Source: Desulfobacteraceae bacterium (GTDB lineage Bacteria > Desulfobacterota > Desulfobacteria > Desulfobacterales > Desulfosarcinaceae). Taken from it: 64,000 nucleotides of DNA. Location: assembly GCA_013003715.1 (NCBI GenBank), contig JABDIN010000078.1, positions 23,053-87,052 on the forward strand, in the 5' to 3' direction. The notes below the pieces were generated by a model, which was given only the letters and a program-made list of their open reading frames with translations, searched no databases and had not been told where the DNA came from. Both the position numbers and the translations under genes were made by a program. Each line of letters begins with the position of its first letter. Position 1 is the stretch's first letter. This document shows positions 1 to 9,569 of the stretch, in pieces.

Positions 1-184
1 TTCGGTCCAGCCGGTCGCCGAGCCTTCCGATCATATCAACGGCGGCATCGCATTGGGCGGACAATGCGGCGCCGGGCCGCCACAGCGGTATCCGCTGCAA
101 TATGTCCGCCACGTTTTTGAGCTCATTTTTATAGGTTCCGATAACGGCCGATGCCTTGATGTCGTCCAGATGCCGGCTTAGCAT
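1..184 (-). CDS. Partial gene downstream of the GTPase (5' end only)
   Basis: An ATG at 182-184 opens a frame that stays open to the window edge (about 61 codons, beginning MLSRHLDDIKAS). It overlaps the stop of the upstream GTPase gene by 7 bases, so the two are almost certainly translated from one mRNA. The visible part is helical and charged and shows no motif. Bacterial dynamin-like GTPases often occur as adjacent pairs, so a second GTPase or a GTPase-associated protein is the likely identity. That is inference from position only; no P-loop falls inside the visible part. Confidence 0.7.
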   Translation of the reverse strand, partial: MLSRHLDDIKASAVIGTYKNELKNVADILQRIPLWRPGAALSAQCDAAVDMIGRLGDRLDR

Positions 185-2163
185 GGCGCAGCTCCTTTCA
201 GTGATTGCAGGCAGGTGTTGATCCGCTCGATATGGTCCTCTGCGGTGTTGATGACGGTGCCCCCCTCGGCGATTATGGGGCCGGTGATCAGTTGTTCGAA
301 AAGCCGCTGAACGGTCTGCATCTTTGTGTTCAGCCAGGTTTCGGCGATGGGCCCGAGCATGGTTTCCAGTTGCTTGATGTCCGCCTGCTTCACCCCGGCG
401 GTGGCCGGTATGGCCACCAGTGCGTATAGATCTTTCAGTCCGAACAGTCCGGCCAGTTTGACTTTTATGCCGGCAGCCCCCACCGGGTCGCCCGTGGCGA
501 GGATGTAGGTCACGGCCGCGGTGGCGGGCAGCACATTCAGCATCGCTGAAAACGTCTGCTGAATCTGATCCAGTATCCCCATTTTACGCCTGAATTCATC
601 AGCCAGGGTTTTCAATTCAGCTTCCATTCCGGCGGTCATGGTCATCAGCGAGGCTCTTTCGGATAAAATCCGCTGGAGCCCCGCCTTCCAATCCGTGGTC
701 TGAAGCCGGGTCTGCAACGCCTCGAGCACGGGATGCGCGGATATGGAAAACTCGGTGATGCCGTTTTGATCGATGGCGGTATCAAAGCCCTCTGATTGCG
801 TTGCCGCGTCCGGTGATGAGACCTGTCCCATGGCATGGCACATCCGTTGGGCCACGGGGTCGTCCGTGGGCAGGCTTACCACCACTTTGGTACCCACCGC
901 GTGGGCGAACATACGGTTGGCCGCGCTGATCAGATCTATTTTCAAATCGGCATCAGCATCAGTATCCGCCGGGGTAGCCGGTGCCGGGCCGCCGGCGGAT
1001 TTAATCCACCGCATGGATTTGACCGCCCATCGAACGGGTGTTTCCACGATTCGCCCGGTTTTCCGCAGAAACCGGATATGGGCCGGATCCGTGGTGAGCC
1101 AGATCTCTGCAAACCGTTTCATCACCCGGTCCATGGGAAAATGGGATAACGCTTCCTGCACACAACGGCTTTGGGCCGCCTGCAGGGCATCAACGTACAC
1201 CGATAGAGAATGCCTGGCCGCCACCGCCTGGACGTTTATGCCCGCCGCCCTGGCCAGGACATCGTTGAGGATTGACGAGAACAGGGCCATCCGGATCCGC
1301 CGGGGTTCAATACGGGCCAGAGCGTCCGGAAATGAAAGGGTCTCGTTCCGCACCGGTTTGATGGACATCAGGGCTGTACCGGCAGCCACGGCATTGTCCT
1401 CATCGGCACGATAAATCCCTAGCACGTTATCGGTTGCTGTCGTGCCATAGATGTTTTCAGCGACGGTCATCGCATGTTCCGTGACATCGGCATCGGAAAA
1501 GCCGGGGTACACCCGATAAATGAGCATACATTGCCGGGTACCGATACCCGTCAGCATCTCAGAGATGAAATCCGTATTGTCCCGGTTGTTGTAATTTGAG
1601 TTCGTGAAAATGTAAATGAGCAGATCTGCGGTTTCAAGGCTCTGCCGGGCCAGAGCGCGGTTGGCGTAAACCCCCTTGGCACCGGTATCAAAATCCGGTG
1701 TGTCCAGTAGTATGATATGGGGGGATACGGAGGAGGCCAGCGTGTACACCGGATCACCGGGGGAGGTCAACTGGTCCTTGTCCGACAATGCCGTGGGATC
1801 GCAGCCAAAGGGCTGGTAAAGATTGTGCAGAAATGCCGGTTTTTCGGCGAACGCCGGATGGGCGGCAATCAATACCCGCCGGTTAATACCGGCCTTTCCA
1901 CCGGTGGGAGACAGCTTTTCACCGGCAAGGGTATTGAACAAGGTGGATTTTCCGGATGATCCCCCCCCGCAGATCGCACAAGTCAATGGAAAATCCGGCT
2001 CGAGCCTGGGCATCAGCTTGCCGTCGATCATATGTTCCCATGGCCGCAACTCTTCGGGATCGCCGAGTTTCAGCAGCCGGTGAAGTGCCGGTATTTCCCG
2101 GCGGAGTATGCCGAGAGCGGAGCTTATGTTCTCATTATAATCTGTGCTCATACTGAAGCCCAT
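178..2163 (-). CDS. Dynamin-like large GTPase
   Basis: A P-loop GTPase of about 660 residues. The G1 motif GGGSSGKST lies near residue 70 and a G3 motif DTPDFDTG near 155-165, the pattern of dynamin-like/YfjP-type GTPases. The C-terminal third (around residues 540-610) has two hydrophobic stretches rich in Ala, Val and Leu, suggesting a membrane-binding paddle. Helical segments before and after would form the stalk. Such proteins remodel or tether membranes after GTP hydrolysis. The frame extends to a TTG at 2181, but ATGs at 2163 and 2151 are better candidates; none has a strong ribosome site. The next gene overlaps its stop, so it heads an operon running off the window. The exact cellular role cannot be read from sequence. 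Confidence 0.8.
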   Translation of the reverse strand: MGFSMSTDYNENISSALGILRREIPALHRLLKLGDPEELRPWEHMIDGKLMPRLEPDFPLTCAICGGGSSGKSTLFNTLAGEKLSPTGGKAGINRRVLIAAHPAFAEKPAFLHNLYQPFGCDPTALSDKDQLTSPGDPVYTLASSVSPHIILLDTPDFDTGAKGVYANRALARQSLETADLLIYIFTNSNYNNRDNTDFISEMLTGIGTRQCMLIYRVYPGFSDADVTEHAMTVAENIYGTTATDNVLGIYRADEDNAVAAGTALMSIKPVRNETLSFPDALARIEPRRIRMALFSSILNDVLARAAGINVQAVAARHSLSVYVDALQAAQSRCVQEALSHFPMDRVMKRFAEIWLTTDPAHIRFLRKTGRIVETPVRWAVKSMRWIKSAGGPAPATPADTDADADLKIDLISAANRMFAHAVGTKVVVSLPTDDPVAQRMCHAMGQVSSPDAATQSEGFDTAIDQNGITEFSISAHPVLEALQTRLQTTDWKAGLQRILSERASLMTMTAGMEAELKTLADEFRRKMGILDQIQQTFSAMLNVLPATAAVTYILATGDPVGAAGIKVKLAGLFGLKDLYALVAIPATAGVKQADIKQLETMLGPIAETWLNTKMQTVQRLFEQLITGPIIAEGGTVINTAEDHIERINTCLQSLKGAAPC

Positions 2164-2562
2164 CGAGATTACACGAATCAAATGGTAAATGGCAATGATG
2201 CCATATCAGGACGGATGAACGACGCCGGGGGATATGCGGTCCGGCATTACAAGCCATCTCAAAAAAAATCTCATCTGTAACTGCAATATTAAGCAAAGAG
2301 ACTTTTTTGAGATGACTGGGATTAGATACACTCTTTTCACCTGAAAAAGCAAACATTGACAAAGTGTTATCCGGCCGCATTCTATGTATGGCGCCATCGA
2401 AAGCCGCCCGGCAACAGAGGATGAATCAAAATGGCTTGGCAATCGATAAAAGGGATGCCGGGAAAGATGTACCTCCCGGAAAAAAAACAAATGAAACCGT
2501 CCAGGCATGGATGTCGGGATTGTTTTGCATGTCAGTGGTGCAGTGATGACCGGTGCCAAATA

Positions 2563-2584
2563 TGCCGTGACAGGTGTCACGGCA
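2563..2584. repeat. Perfect palindrome, 10-base arms and 2-base centre
   Basis: The arm TGCCGTGACA at 2563-2572 is repeated as its exact complement at 2575-2584 with GG between. It lies in a roughly 500-base stretch (2164-2663) with no convincing gene, about 80 bases beyond the end of htpX. As RNA it would be an 8-pair hairpin with a 4-base loop, but no T-run follows on either strand, so it is not a typical terminator. An operator or an RNA-stability hairpin for htpX are the two options. I see nothing else in this gap. Confidence 0.5.
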
Positions 2585-2663
2585 ATCAGAAACCGGTGCA
2601 ACGGGACAAGGGGTAGTCAGTCCTGTTTTATCTTATGGTTTTCGGAATCCGTTTCCAACCGGG

Positions 2664-3593
2664 TCACCCCATTTTATCCCAGAACGCACGGCCCCGGTCT
2701 TCCATGGTACGGGGGCGCCGGTCCGGCGGATCATCGGCCCGGCCCGAAGGAGCCCGGCCCGTGAGCCGGGCTATCCGCTCTTCCAGGGGCGGATGGGTGG
2801 AAAAGAGGCTTGCCAGGCTTTTCCCGGACAATGGGTTGACAATGAACATATGGGCGGTGGACGGATGGGCATCCAAGGGCAAGCGCCCTGAGTAGGCACC
2901 CAGTTTGGCCAAGGCGCTGGCCAGCCCGTCGGAACGGCCGGCAAATTGCGCACCGGTGGCATCGGCCAGATATTCCCTTCGCCGGGAAATGGCCATTTGA
3001 ATCACCGTGGCCGCCAATGGGGCGATGATGGACATGAGAATCAAACCCAGGCCGCCCATGCCACCTTCCTCGTCGTTGCCGCGCATACCGCCGAAAATGG
3101 CTGACCAGCGGGCCATGGTGGCCAGAAGCATGATGGCGCCGGCCATGGTGGCGGCTATGGACCCGATGAGGATATCGCGGTTTTTAACGTGGGCCAGTTC
3201 GTGGGCCAGAACACCGATAATTTCTTCCCGGTTCATGAGGCGCAACAGACCATGGGTAACGGCGACCACGGCATGTTCGGGGTTTCGTCCGGTGGCAAAC
3301 GCATTGGGAGCGTCCTTGGGGATAATGTACACCTTGGGCATGGGCAGTTGGGCGCGTTGTGACAATTCTGCGACCATATCGTAGAGTTCCGGGGATTGCT
3401 GTGGGGAGACCTCGTTGGCCTTGTACATGCGCAGGACGATCTTGTCGGAGTACCAATAGCTGAAAAAATTCATGCCGGCTGCGAATATCAGGGCGATGAT
3501 CATACCCTGCCGGCCGCCGAGCATCTGACCGATTAAGATGAAAAATACGGTCATCACGGCTAAAAGAATGGTGGTACGAATCTGGTTGCCCAT
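2664..3593 (-). CDS. htpX: Membrane zinc metalloprotease HtpX
   Basis: A 309-residue M48 peptidase that degrades damaged membrane proteins together with FtsH. Two N-terminal membrane segments (about residues 8-24 and 29-46) precede the zinc site HELAH at 131-135, with the third ligand expected in the later EYLAD segment near 210. Two further hydrophobic stretches (about 145-165 and 180-200) lie between. Length and order match the family. The start has AAGGAG nine bases upstream. It is divergent from the S1-domain gene, and the C-terminal tail is Arg/Asp-rich and unstructured. Heat or envelope stress control is usual for htpX, but I see no convincing sigma-32 site. Confidence 0.95.
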   Translation of the reverse strand: MGNQIRTTILLAVMTVFFILIGQMLGGRQGMIIALIFAAGMNFFSYWYSDKIVLRMYKANEVSPQQSPELYDMVAELSQRAQLPMPKVYIIPKDAPNAFATGRNPEHAVVAVTHGLLRLMNREEIIGVLAHELAHVKNRDILIGSIAATMAGAIMLLATMARWSAIFGGMRGNDEEGGMGGLGLILMSIIAPLAATVIQMAISRRREYLADATGAQFAGRSDGLASALAKLGAYSGRLPLDAHPSTAHMFIVNPLSGKSLASLFSTHPPLEERIARLTGRAPSGRADDPPDRRPRTMEDRGRAFWDKMG

Positions 3594-3704
3594 ACTGGTT
3601 GACTCCTTTATCTATTTCGACTAAAACAAATCTTAATGACCGTTGGCAGGCATGCCGGATGCAAAACCACCCGCCTCCTACTTCACCTGCCCGACATCTT
3701 GGAT

Positions 3705-3732
3705 AATATAAAGCCGACAGCGAAAAATGCAA
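3705..3732 (-). promoter_or_regulatory. Candidate promoter for htpX
   Basis: On the minus strand TTGCAT (3727-3732) and TATATT (3705-3710) are 16 bases apart, about 110 bases before the htpX start. The -10 is good and the -35 matches only half of the consensus. Confidence 0.35.
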
Positions 3733-3867
3733 CGTCAGTCGCCCCCTGATTCCCGGCATAAAATTCATGCGGATCTGAATCGATAAAACGTGAAAACAAC
3801 AGGCGGTGAAGCCGTATTTTTGAGCGTATTTATATCTATATTTTAACCTTATCGGAGAATATTGGAA

Positions 3868-5346
3868 ATGATGGACGATATGGAAAACCAACACGATGAC
3901 GACAAGGACTACGAGGAAAACGAAGAAGAAAGTTTTGCCGCACTTTTTGAGGCTTACGAAGCCGGCATGAGTGACGACTTGAAGGTCGGTGATAAAATCA
4001 GCGGAAAAATCATCAGTATCGGCAGCGGCAATGTGTTTGTGGATACCGGCACCAAAGTCGACGGCGTGGTGGAAAAAGCCGAGCTCACCGATAAAAATGG
4101 CGACTTCACACATGCCGAGGGTGACGTACTGGAATTGTATGTCGTGGCCATGAATGAAAGTGAAATCCACCTGTCCAAGGCCATGTCCGGCATTGGCGGT
4201 TTGAATATGCTCAAAGATGCACTCGAGAACAAGGTGCCGGTGGAAGGCAATGTAAAAGAGACCATCAAGGGCGGATTTCATGTCGAGGTGATGAAACACC
4301 GGGCCTTTTGTCCGATCAGCCAGATGGATGTCCGCTACGTGGAAGATCCGGAAATCTACGTGGGTACCACACATCGGTTCCTGATTAAACGAATAGAATC
4401 CAAAGGCCGTCATGCCAATATCGTGGTATCCCGGCGTGACATCCTTGCAAAAGAGCAGCAGGCCGCCCATGCGGAATTTTTGAGCAAGCTGGCCCCGGAT
4501 GCCATCGTGGACGGCAAAGTGACCCGTCTGATGCCCTATGGGGCTTTCGTAGAATTGACTCCCGGGTTGGAGGGAATGGTGCACATCTCCGAACTGAGCT
4601 GGTCCAGGCTCGCCACGCCGGAGGATGCCGTCAAAAAAGGCGACCGCCTGAAGGTGAAAATATTAAAAATTGAAGCCGGGCCCAAGCCCAATGAGAAACG
4701 TATTGCGCTCTCCGCCAAACAGGCCGCCGGTGATCCCTGGATCACCGTGGCTGACGAATATCATGCCGGTGACCGCATCAAGGGAAAGGTCACCCGCCTG
4801 ATGGATTTCGGTGCCTTTGTGGAAATCGCCCCGGGAGTGGAAGGCCTGGTGCACATCAGCGAAATGAGCTATGTCAAACGAATCAACAAACCCGACGAGG
4901 TGGTGTCGCCCCAGGATCAGGTATGGGTGGTGGTCAAAGCTATCGATACCGCCAACCGGCGCATTTCCCTGAGTATTAAAGACGCCGAAGGTGATCCGTG
5001 GGCGGAGGTGGCGGAAAAATACACCGTCGGCCAGGCCATAGAAGGTACATTTGAAAAAAAAGAGAAATTCGGTTATTTTATCTGCCTCGAACCCGGGGTG
5101 GTCGGTCTGATGCCCAAATCCAAGGCCGAGCTATCAGCGTCGGTCAAGGTTTTCGATACAATGAAAAAGGGTGATCCCATCACCGTTATCATCGATGAAA
5201 TAAAGACCGATGTACGCCGGATTTCCCTGGCCGCCACGGATACCACGGACGAAGGGAACTGGGAAAATTTCTCATCGGATAAAAAATCAACCTTGGGATC
5301 GCTGGGTGAAAAACTCCAACAGGTTCTGAAAGACAATAACAAATAG
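3868..5346 (+). CDS. S1 RNA-binding domain protein (ribosomal protein S1-like)
   Basis: A protein of about 492 residues made mainly of S1 OB-fold repeats. Five can be traced, beginning near residues 35, 120, 210, 295 and 380. The third and fourth are canonical, with the GAFVEL/GAFVEI and HISEL/HISEM signatures and a GDPW end motif; the first, second and fifth are diverged. The N-terminus is very acidic. It binds single-stranded RNA and may act in translation initiation like S1 or as an RNA chaperone. Canonical S1 usually has six domains, so this could be the organism's S1 or a paralogue. ATG 3868 is ten bases after GGAG; the TTG at 3862 is too close. trxB follows after 19 bases. Confidence 0.85.
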   Translation: MMDDMENQHDDDKDYEENEEESFAALFEAYEAGMSDDLKVGDKISGKIISIGSGNVFVDTGTKVDGVVEKAELTDKNGDFTHAEGDVLELYVVAMNESEIHLSKAMSGIGGLNMLKDALENKVPVEGNVKETIKGGFHVEVMKHRAFCPISQMDVRYVEDPEIYVGTTHRFLIKRIESKGRHANIVVSRRDILAKEQQAAHAEFLSKLAPDAIVDGKVTRLMPYGAFVELTPGLEGMVHISELSWSRLATPEDAVKKGDRLKVKILKIEAGPKPNEKRIALSAKQAAGDPWITVADEYHAGDRIKGKVTRLMDFGAFVEIAPGVEGLVHISEMSYVKRINKPDEVVSPQDQVWVVVKAIDTANRRISLSIKDAEGDPWAEVAEKYTVGQAIEGTFEKKEKFGYFICLEPGVVGLMPKSKAELSASVKVFDTMKKGDPITVIIDEIKTDVRRISLAATDTTDEGNWENFSSDKKSTLGSLGEKLQQVLKDNNK

Positions 5347-5365
5347 AAAATGACGAGGTTGACCA

Positions 5366-6352
5366 ATGACGGAAAAACGGATTCACGACCTGCTGATTAT
5401 CGGCGGGGGTCCCGGTGGGCTGTCCGCCGCGATTTATGCCATGCGGGCGGCACTGGACACGGCATTGATTGAGAAAGGCGTACCCGGCGGACAAGTCACC
5501 ATGTCCGACGAGGTGGAGAATTATCCCGGATTCAAACATATCGGCGGCGCTGAATTGTCCATGAAGTTTGCCGAACATGCCCAATCCTACGATCTGGAGA
5601 TCATCACACAGGAAGTAACGGATCTGGTGCCCGGACTGGAATATCATACCATACGATTGGCAAATGGAGAAGAGTGCCATGCCCTGTCCGTTATTCTGGC
5701 CACCGGTGGCAGCCCTCGAAAACTGGGGATACCCGGTGAAGATGACAATTACGGCAAGGGGGTTTCCTATTGCGGGGTTTGCGATGGATTCTTTTTCAAG
5801 GGAAAAACCGTTGTGGTGATAGGCGGAGGCGATACGGCCGCGGAAGAGGCGCTGTATCTGGCCAAACTGGCCAAAAAAGTATATCTCGTCCATCGCCGGG
5901 ATGAACTGAGGGCCAGTATGATTCTTCAGCAACGGGTCAAGAACGATTGCAACATCGAAATACTGTGGAATACCGTGGCCACCGAAATAAAGGCCGGTTC
6001 GGACGGTGTCGGCGCTGTGGTGCTCAAGGACACAAAGTCCGCCGAAACCCGGGAGCTGCCCACGGACGGCGCCTTCATTTTCATCGGTTTTGTACCCAAC
6101 AACCAACTCGTACCCGCCGGTACGAAAATGAACGCCGACGGTTTCGTGGTGACCAATGAAAAATGCGAAACCAATACACCGGGCCTCTATATAATCGGTG
6201 ACCTGAGGGATAAGTATGCCCGCCAAATCGTTCTCTCCGCTGCCGACGGCTGTATGGCCGCCCTGGCGGCTGCCCACTATGTGGAAACCCGGAAAGCTGC
6301 GGGTATCGAGGCCTGTGAGGCGCCCGCCGGACTTTTCGGCACGGAGAATTGA
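5366..6352 (+). CDS. trxB: Thioredoxin reductase
   Basis: A 328-residue flavoprotein that passes NADPH electrons to thioredoxin through FAD. The FAD Rossmann motif GGGPGGLSAA is at residues 13-22, the redox-active pair is CGVC (Cys136, Cys139), and a second Rossmann motif GGGDTAAEEA follows near 153. A C-terminal GD motif (IIGDLRDK) completes FAD binding. The family norm for the active site is CATC, so the two middle residues differ while spacing is kept. GAGG lies eight bases before the ATG. It sits 19 bases after the S1-domain gene and is probably cotranscribed; the cytochrome c' gene follows 44 bases later with its own strong ribosome site. Confidence 0.95.
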   Translation: MTEKRIHDLLIIGGGPGGLSAAIYAMRAALDTALIEKGVPGGQVTMSDEVENYPGFKHIGGAELSMKFAEHAQSYDLEIITQEVTDLVPGLEYHTIRLANGEECHALSVILATGGSPRKLGIPGEDDNYGKGVSYCGVCDGFFFKGKTVVVIGGGDTAAEEALYLAKLAKKVYLVHRRDELRASMILQQRVKNDCNIEILWNTVATEIKAGSDGVGAVVLKDTKSAETRELPTDGAFIFIGFVPNNQLVPAGTKMNADGFVVTNEKCETNTPGLYIIGDLRDKYARQIVLSAADGCMAALAAAHYVETRKAAGIEACEAPAGLFGTEN

Positions 6353-6396
6353 CACCAGCTTTCGATTCTCATCATTTCAAGACATAAGGAGGTGTC

Positions 6397-6852
6397 ATGA
6401 AAGCATGTATGCGAGCTCTGGTAGGTTTACTGGCCCTGGCGTTAATCGCCGGCACCGTTTGCGGACAATTCGCCAAGCCCGATGAGGCAGTCTCCTACCG
6501 CAAAGCCGTCATGCGGATCATCGGCGCTCATTTCGGACGTATCGGCGCAGTGGTCAAGGGACAGACGGACTTTGACGCCGAAGCGGTTGCCCATGATGCC
6601 GGAATCGTGGCCACTATGTCGACCCTGCCGTGGGACGCCTGCCTTGTGGCAGGGTCATTTGACGGGGAGACGACATTGAAATCCATGGTTCTGGATGAGA
6701 AAGACAACTTCATGAAGGGCGCCGGTGCATTCACGCAGGAAAGCCTTAAACTCGGGGAATCAGCAAAAACCGGAGACCTGAATACCGTTAAAACCCAGTT
6801 CGGCAACGTCGCCAAAAGCTGTAAGGGGTGTCACTCCAGATACCGGAAATAA
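6397..6852 (+). CDS. Cytochrome c' (class II c-type cytochrome)
   Basis: A 151-residue exported protein. A signal peptide (about 1-23) is followed by a mostly helical domain with a single heme site at the extreme C-terminus, CKGCH at 142-146. This is the arrangement of class II cytochromes c', four-helix bundles with a C-terminal heme. They bind NO or carry electrons in the periplasm. AAGGAGG stands just before the ATG. It converges on a cytochrome b561 gene on the other strand; cytochrome c' and b561 are often found together, so they may be redox partners, but here they cannot share one transcript. Confidence 0.88.
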   Translation: MKACMRALVGLLALALIAGTVCGQFAKPDEAVSYRKAVMRIIGAHFGRIGAVVKGQTDFDAEAVAHDAGIVATMSTLPWDACLVAGSFDGETTLKSMVLDEKDNFMKGAGAFTQESLKLGESAKTGDLNTVKTQFGNVAKSCKGCHSRYRK

Positions 6853-6878
6853 CCGCGGGGAGACCCGGATGACCCGGA

Positions 6879-7556
6879 TTATCGGACCAGCAGATACACG
6901 CCGGTCCCGGCAAGCCCAGCGATCAAGAGAGCGACCCAGGTTTTCGCGTTCACGGACGGACCGGGTTCGTGCCAGGTTTTAAACCCGCTGATCATCGGTC
7001 CCACCAGGTTTTCACGCCTGATGATCAGATAAAACAATATGGCGCCGACGTGCACCACCACCACGGTGGCGATGGTCCATGCGTTGAGGTGATGGATCCG
7101 CGTCAGTTGATCACTCACGGCTTTGCTCACCCATGGATAGAGCGGGCCTTCGATGAAAATGTCGTCATTGGCAAACAGGCCTGTGAGCGCCTGCAACAAA
7201 ATAACGCCCAGCATGGCCACCACCGACCAGCCGCCCATGGGATTGTGACCGAGGTGACGTGGTGAATCCTTATCCGTCAGTGCCCCGGCATAGCGAAACA
7301 CCTCCCGGGGACCTCGCACAAAGGACGTAAATCGTGAGTGATATCCGCCGAGCGTCCCCCAAATCAGCCGGAATATCAGCAATGCCAGAACGGCATAACC
7401 GGCACGCATGTGCAGAATCATCAGATTTCCGCCGAGTGATGCGGTCACGAAAGACGTGATCACGAGCCCCGCCAGCAGCCAGTGGAACAGCCGTGTGGGC
7501 AGATCCCACACCTTTATGTGGAAATCCTGATCTTTTTTCTGGGTTGAAACTTCCAT
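6879..7556 (-). CDS. Cytochrome b561-type membrane protein
   Basis: A 225-residue integral membrane cytochrome b. The start motif VWDLPTRLFHWLLAG is typical of the Ni/Fe-hydrogenase-like and b561 families and carries the first heme-ligand His. Further His residues lie in HMRAGYA, HHLNAWT and VVHVGAILF, giving the usual four helices with two b hemes. A single extra hydrophobic segment forms the C-terminus. It would move electrons between the quinone pool and a periplasmic cytochrome, plausibly the neighbouring cytochrome c'. A weak AAGGA precedes the start. Confidence 0.88.
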   Translation of the reverse strand: MEVSTQKKDQDFHIKVWDLPTRLFHWLLAGLVITSFVTASLGGNLMILHMRAGYAVLALLIFRLIWGTLGGYHSRFTSFVRGPREVFRYAGALTDKDSPRHLGHNPMGGWSVVAMLGVILLQALTGLFANDDIFIEGPLYPWVSKAVSDQLTRIHHLNAWTIATVVVVHVGAILFYLIIRRENLVGPMISGFKTWHEPGPSVNAKTWVALLIAGLAGTGVYLLVR

Positions 7557-7605
7557 GGTCCTTACTCCCGAATGATTTTGGGTTGAACGATGAATGGACC
7601 GCCGG

Positions 7606-9381
7606 CTAGAATGGCCAGAATACCGGAATAAAAAGGGTTCCCATGATGAGCACCACCAGATTCAAGGGGATACCCAGTTTCAGATAGTCGCTGAACCGAT
7701 ACCCCCCGGGACCATATACCAGCAAGTTGGTTTGGTAACCGATGGGGGTGGCGAAACAGGCGCTGGCCCCGAAACAGACGGCAATGATAAACGGTTTGGG
7801 ATCAACCCCCACCCCCATTGCCGTGGAGATAGCGATGGGCAGCAGCAACACCGCGGTGGCATTGTTGCTCAGAACCTGGGTGCTGACGCTCGTGAGCAAC
7901 AAAAACCCCGCCAGCAGCAGCCGGGGTGATAAACCGGCGAAAACACCGAGAAATGCATCGGCATATAATTGACTCGCGCCGGTCTTTTGCATGGCCGCCC
8001 CCAGGGCAATGGTACCGGCAATCAGAATGAGCACATCCGCCTGAAGTGCCCGGTATCCATCCCGAAGCTGGATACAGCGGGTCAGCAGCATCAGGAAAAC
8101 GCCCGTCAGCGCGCAGACCATGATATCGGCCAGGCCGGTGGTCGCCGCCAACACCAATCCGGTGAAAATGCCCGCGGCGATTTTTGCTTTTCGCTTGTGA
8201 ACGATTTCGTGATGAACATCCTCCACGATGATGAAATCCGCACCACCCCTCAGCCGTTCCAATTTCCCGACAGCGCACCAGATCAACAAAATATCTCCGA
8301 TGCGAAGCCGGATATCCGGTATGGTCTGCTCGGTGTAATGCAGACCACTGCGCTTTGCCGCCACCAGGTGCAGATCCGGATCCTTGAACAGATCGGTGTC
8401 CATCAATTTTTTGCCGATCAGATCAGACTGGGGCGGAATGATCAATTCCACGACATAGGTTTCCGGCTCTCCGGTGCCGAATTGTAGACCGTTTTCCGAC
8501 AGAGGCAGTTCGGCGCCTTTGGAATTCAAGATATGAACGAGGTCGTTGGCGGAACCTTTAATCAGAAGCCGGTCATCGGCAGCAATGAACACCTCGTCCC
8601 GCCCCGGATAGTAGATGTGAGAATACCGGATCAATTCCAATATTTCCATGCCCGGCAGGAGCTGCTTGAAATGATGGCGCGGATCCTTACCGATAAGATC
8701 GCTGTCTTTCGGAATGGTCAACTCGGCCAGGTAGCGGCGATGCTCTCCGTTTTCAATTTCGCAGGTTGGATTGATCTGATCGGGCATCAGCCGGGGGGAT
8801 GCAACCAGCAGAACTGCCAGCCCGACAATGGCAATGGGAAGCCCGAGTATTGACAGCTCGAACATGCCCAGGGGGCCATAGCCGGCGGCGGCGGACAGAT
8901 CGCTGACAATCAGGTTGGTGGAGGTGCCGATCAGTGTGCAGGTTCCAGCCAGAATAGACGCATAGGATACCGGGATCAGAAATTTGGACGGACTCAAGCC
9001 AAATTCGCAGCACATGCCCATGACCACGGGGATGAACAGCACCACCACCGGCGTATTGTTGATAAACGCCGAGGCTATGCCGACGATCACCAGCACCACC
9101 AGGAGGGCAAGGGTGGCATTGCCCCTGGACATCTTGATGACCCGGCGTCCGATGAATTCCACCGCTCCGGTGCGAATCATCGCCTGGCTGATGAGAAACA
9201 TGGCGCCCACGGTGATCACCGCCGGGCTCGAGAATCCGGCCACCGCTTCCTTGGGTGTCAACAATCCGGTAAGCATGAGCGCCACCATAATACCGATGGC
9301 GGTGAGATCAACCCGGATTTTTTCCGTTACCAGCAGAACCAGTGCGGCACAGAGAATGGCGGACACAATCCATATGGACAT
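7606..9381 (-). CDS. SLC13-type anion permease with two TrkA-C domains
   Basis: A 591-residue transporter of the DASS/SLC13 group, which imports dicarboxylates, sulfate or related anions, usually with Na+. Two membrane halves (about 1-195 and 390-591) carry the paired signatures INNTP and GTSTNL, then SNNATA and a YQTN loop. Between them are two cytoplasmic TrkA-C (RCK-C) domains near 210-285 and 300-380, which bind ligands and gate transport. Anion uptake, perhaps sulfate, would suit a sulfate reducer, but substrate cannot be read from sequence. GGGAGG stands before the ATG. It is separated by about 50 bases from the b561 gene. Confidence 0.88.
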   Translation of the reverse strand: MSIWIVSAILCAALVLLVTEKIRVDLTAIGIMVALMLTGLLTPKEAVAGFSSPAVITVGAMFLISQAMIRTGAVEFIGRRVIKMSRGNATLALLVVLVIVGIASAFINNTPVVVLFIPVVMGMCCEFGLSPSKFLIPVSYASILAGTCTLIGTSTNLIVSDLSAAAGYGPLGMFELSILGLPIAIVGLAVLLVASPRLMPDQINPTCEIENGEHRRYLAELTIPKDSDLIGKDPRHHFKQLLPGMEILELIRYSHIYYPGRDEVFIAADDRLLIKGSANDLVHILNSKGAELPLSENGLQFGTGEPETYVVELIIPPQSDLIGKKLMDTDLFKDPDLHLVAAKRSGLHYTEQTIPDIRLRIGDILLIWCAVGKLERLRGGADFIIVEDVHHEIVHKRKAKIAAGIFTGLVLAATTGLADIMVCALTGVFLMLLTRCIQLRDGYRALQADVLILIAGTIALGAAMQKTGASQLYADAFLGVFAGLSPRLLLAGFLLLTSVSTQVLSNNATAVLLLPIAISTAMGVGVDPKPFIIAVCFGASACFATPIGYQTNLLVYGPGGYRFSDYLKLGIPLNLVVLIMGTLFIPVFWPF

Positions 9382-9569
9382 GGGAACCTCCCGCTTTCAC
9401 TAAAAAACCGTATCCCCCGGCAAATGCCCGGAGCACAAGCATTAAAATGACAACCATGGATCTCAAAAAAACATCATCCGAGAATCTAATGATCCGAATT
9501 GCAGATGCAAGCCGGATGGATGCGGGCAATCGGGCAATCTCATGTATGCCACTGAAAAAACGTCCGGCG

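Noticed and set aside
773..1414. Rightward frame of 213 codons
   Set aside because: Antisense to the GTPase gene, without a ribosome site or motif.
2206..2601. Leftward frame of 131 codons in the gap before htpX
   Set aside because: Hydrophobic but erratic composition, no ribosome site, and it covers the palindrome at 2563; not supported as a gene.
3184..4584. Long leftward frame of 466 codons
   Set aside because: It lies opposite htpX and the S1-domain gene, which have clear families; its protein is His/Phe-rich with no motif, so it is an antisense shadow.
5189..6355. Leftward frame of 388 codons
   Set aside because: Exactly opposite trxB and the end of the S1 gene; composition is that of an antisense frame.
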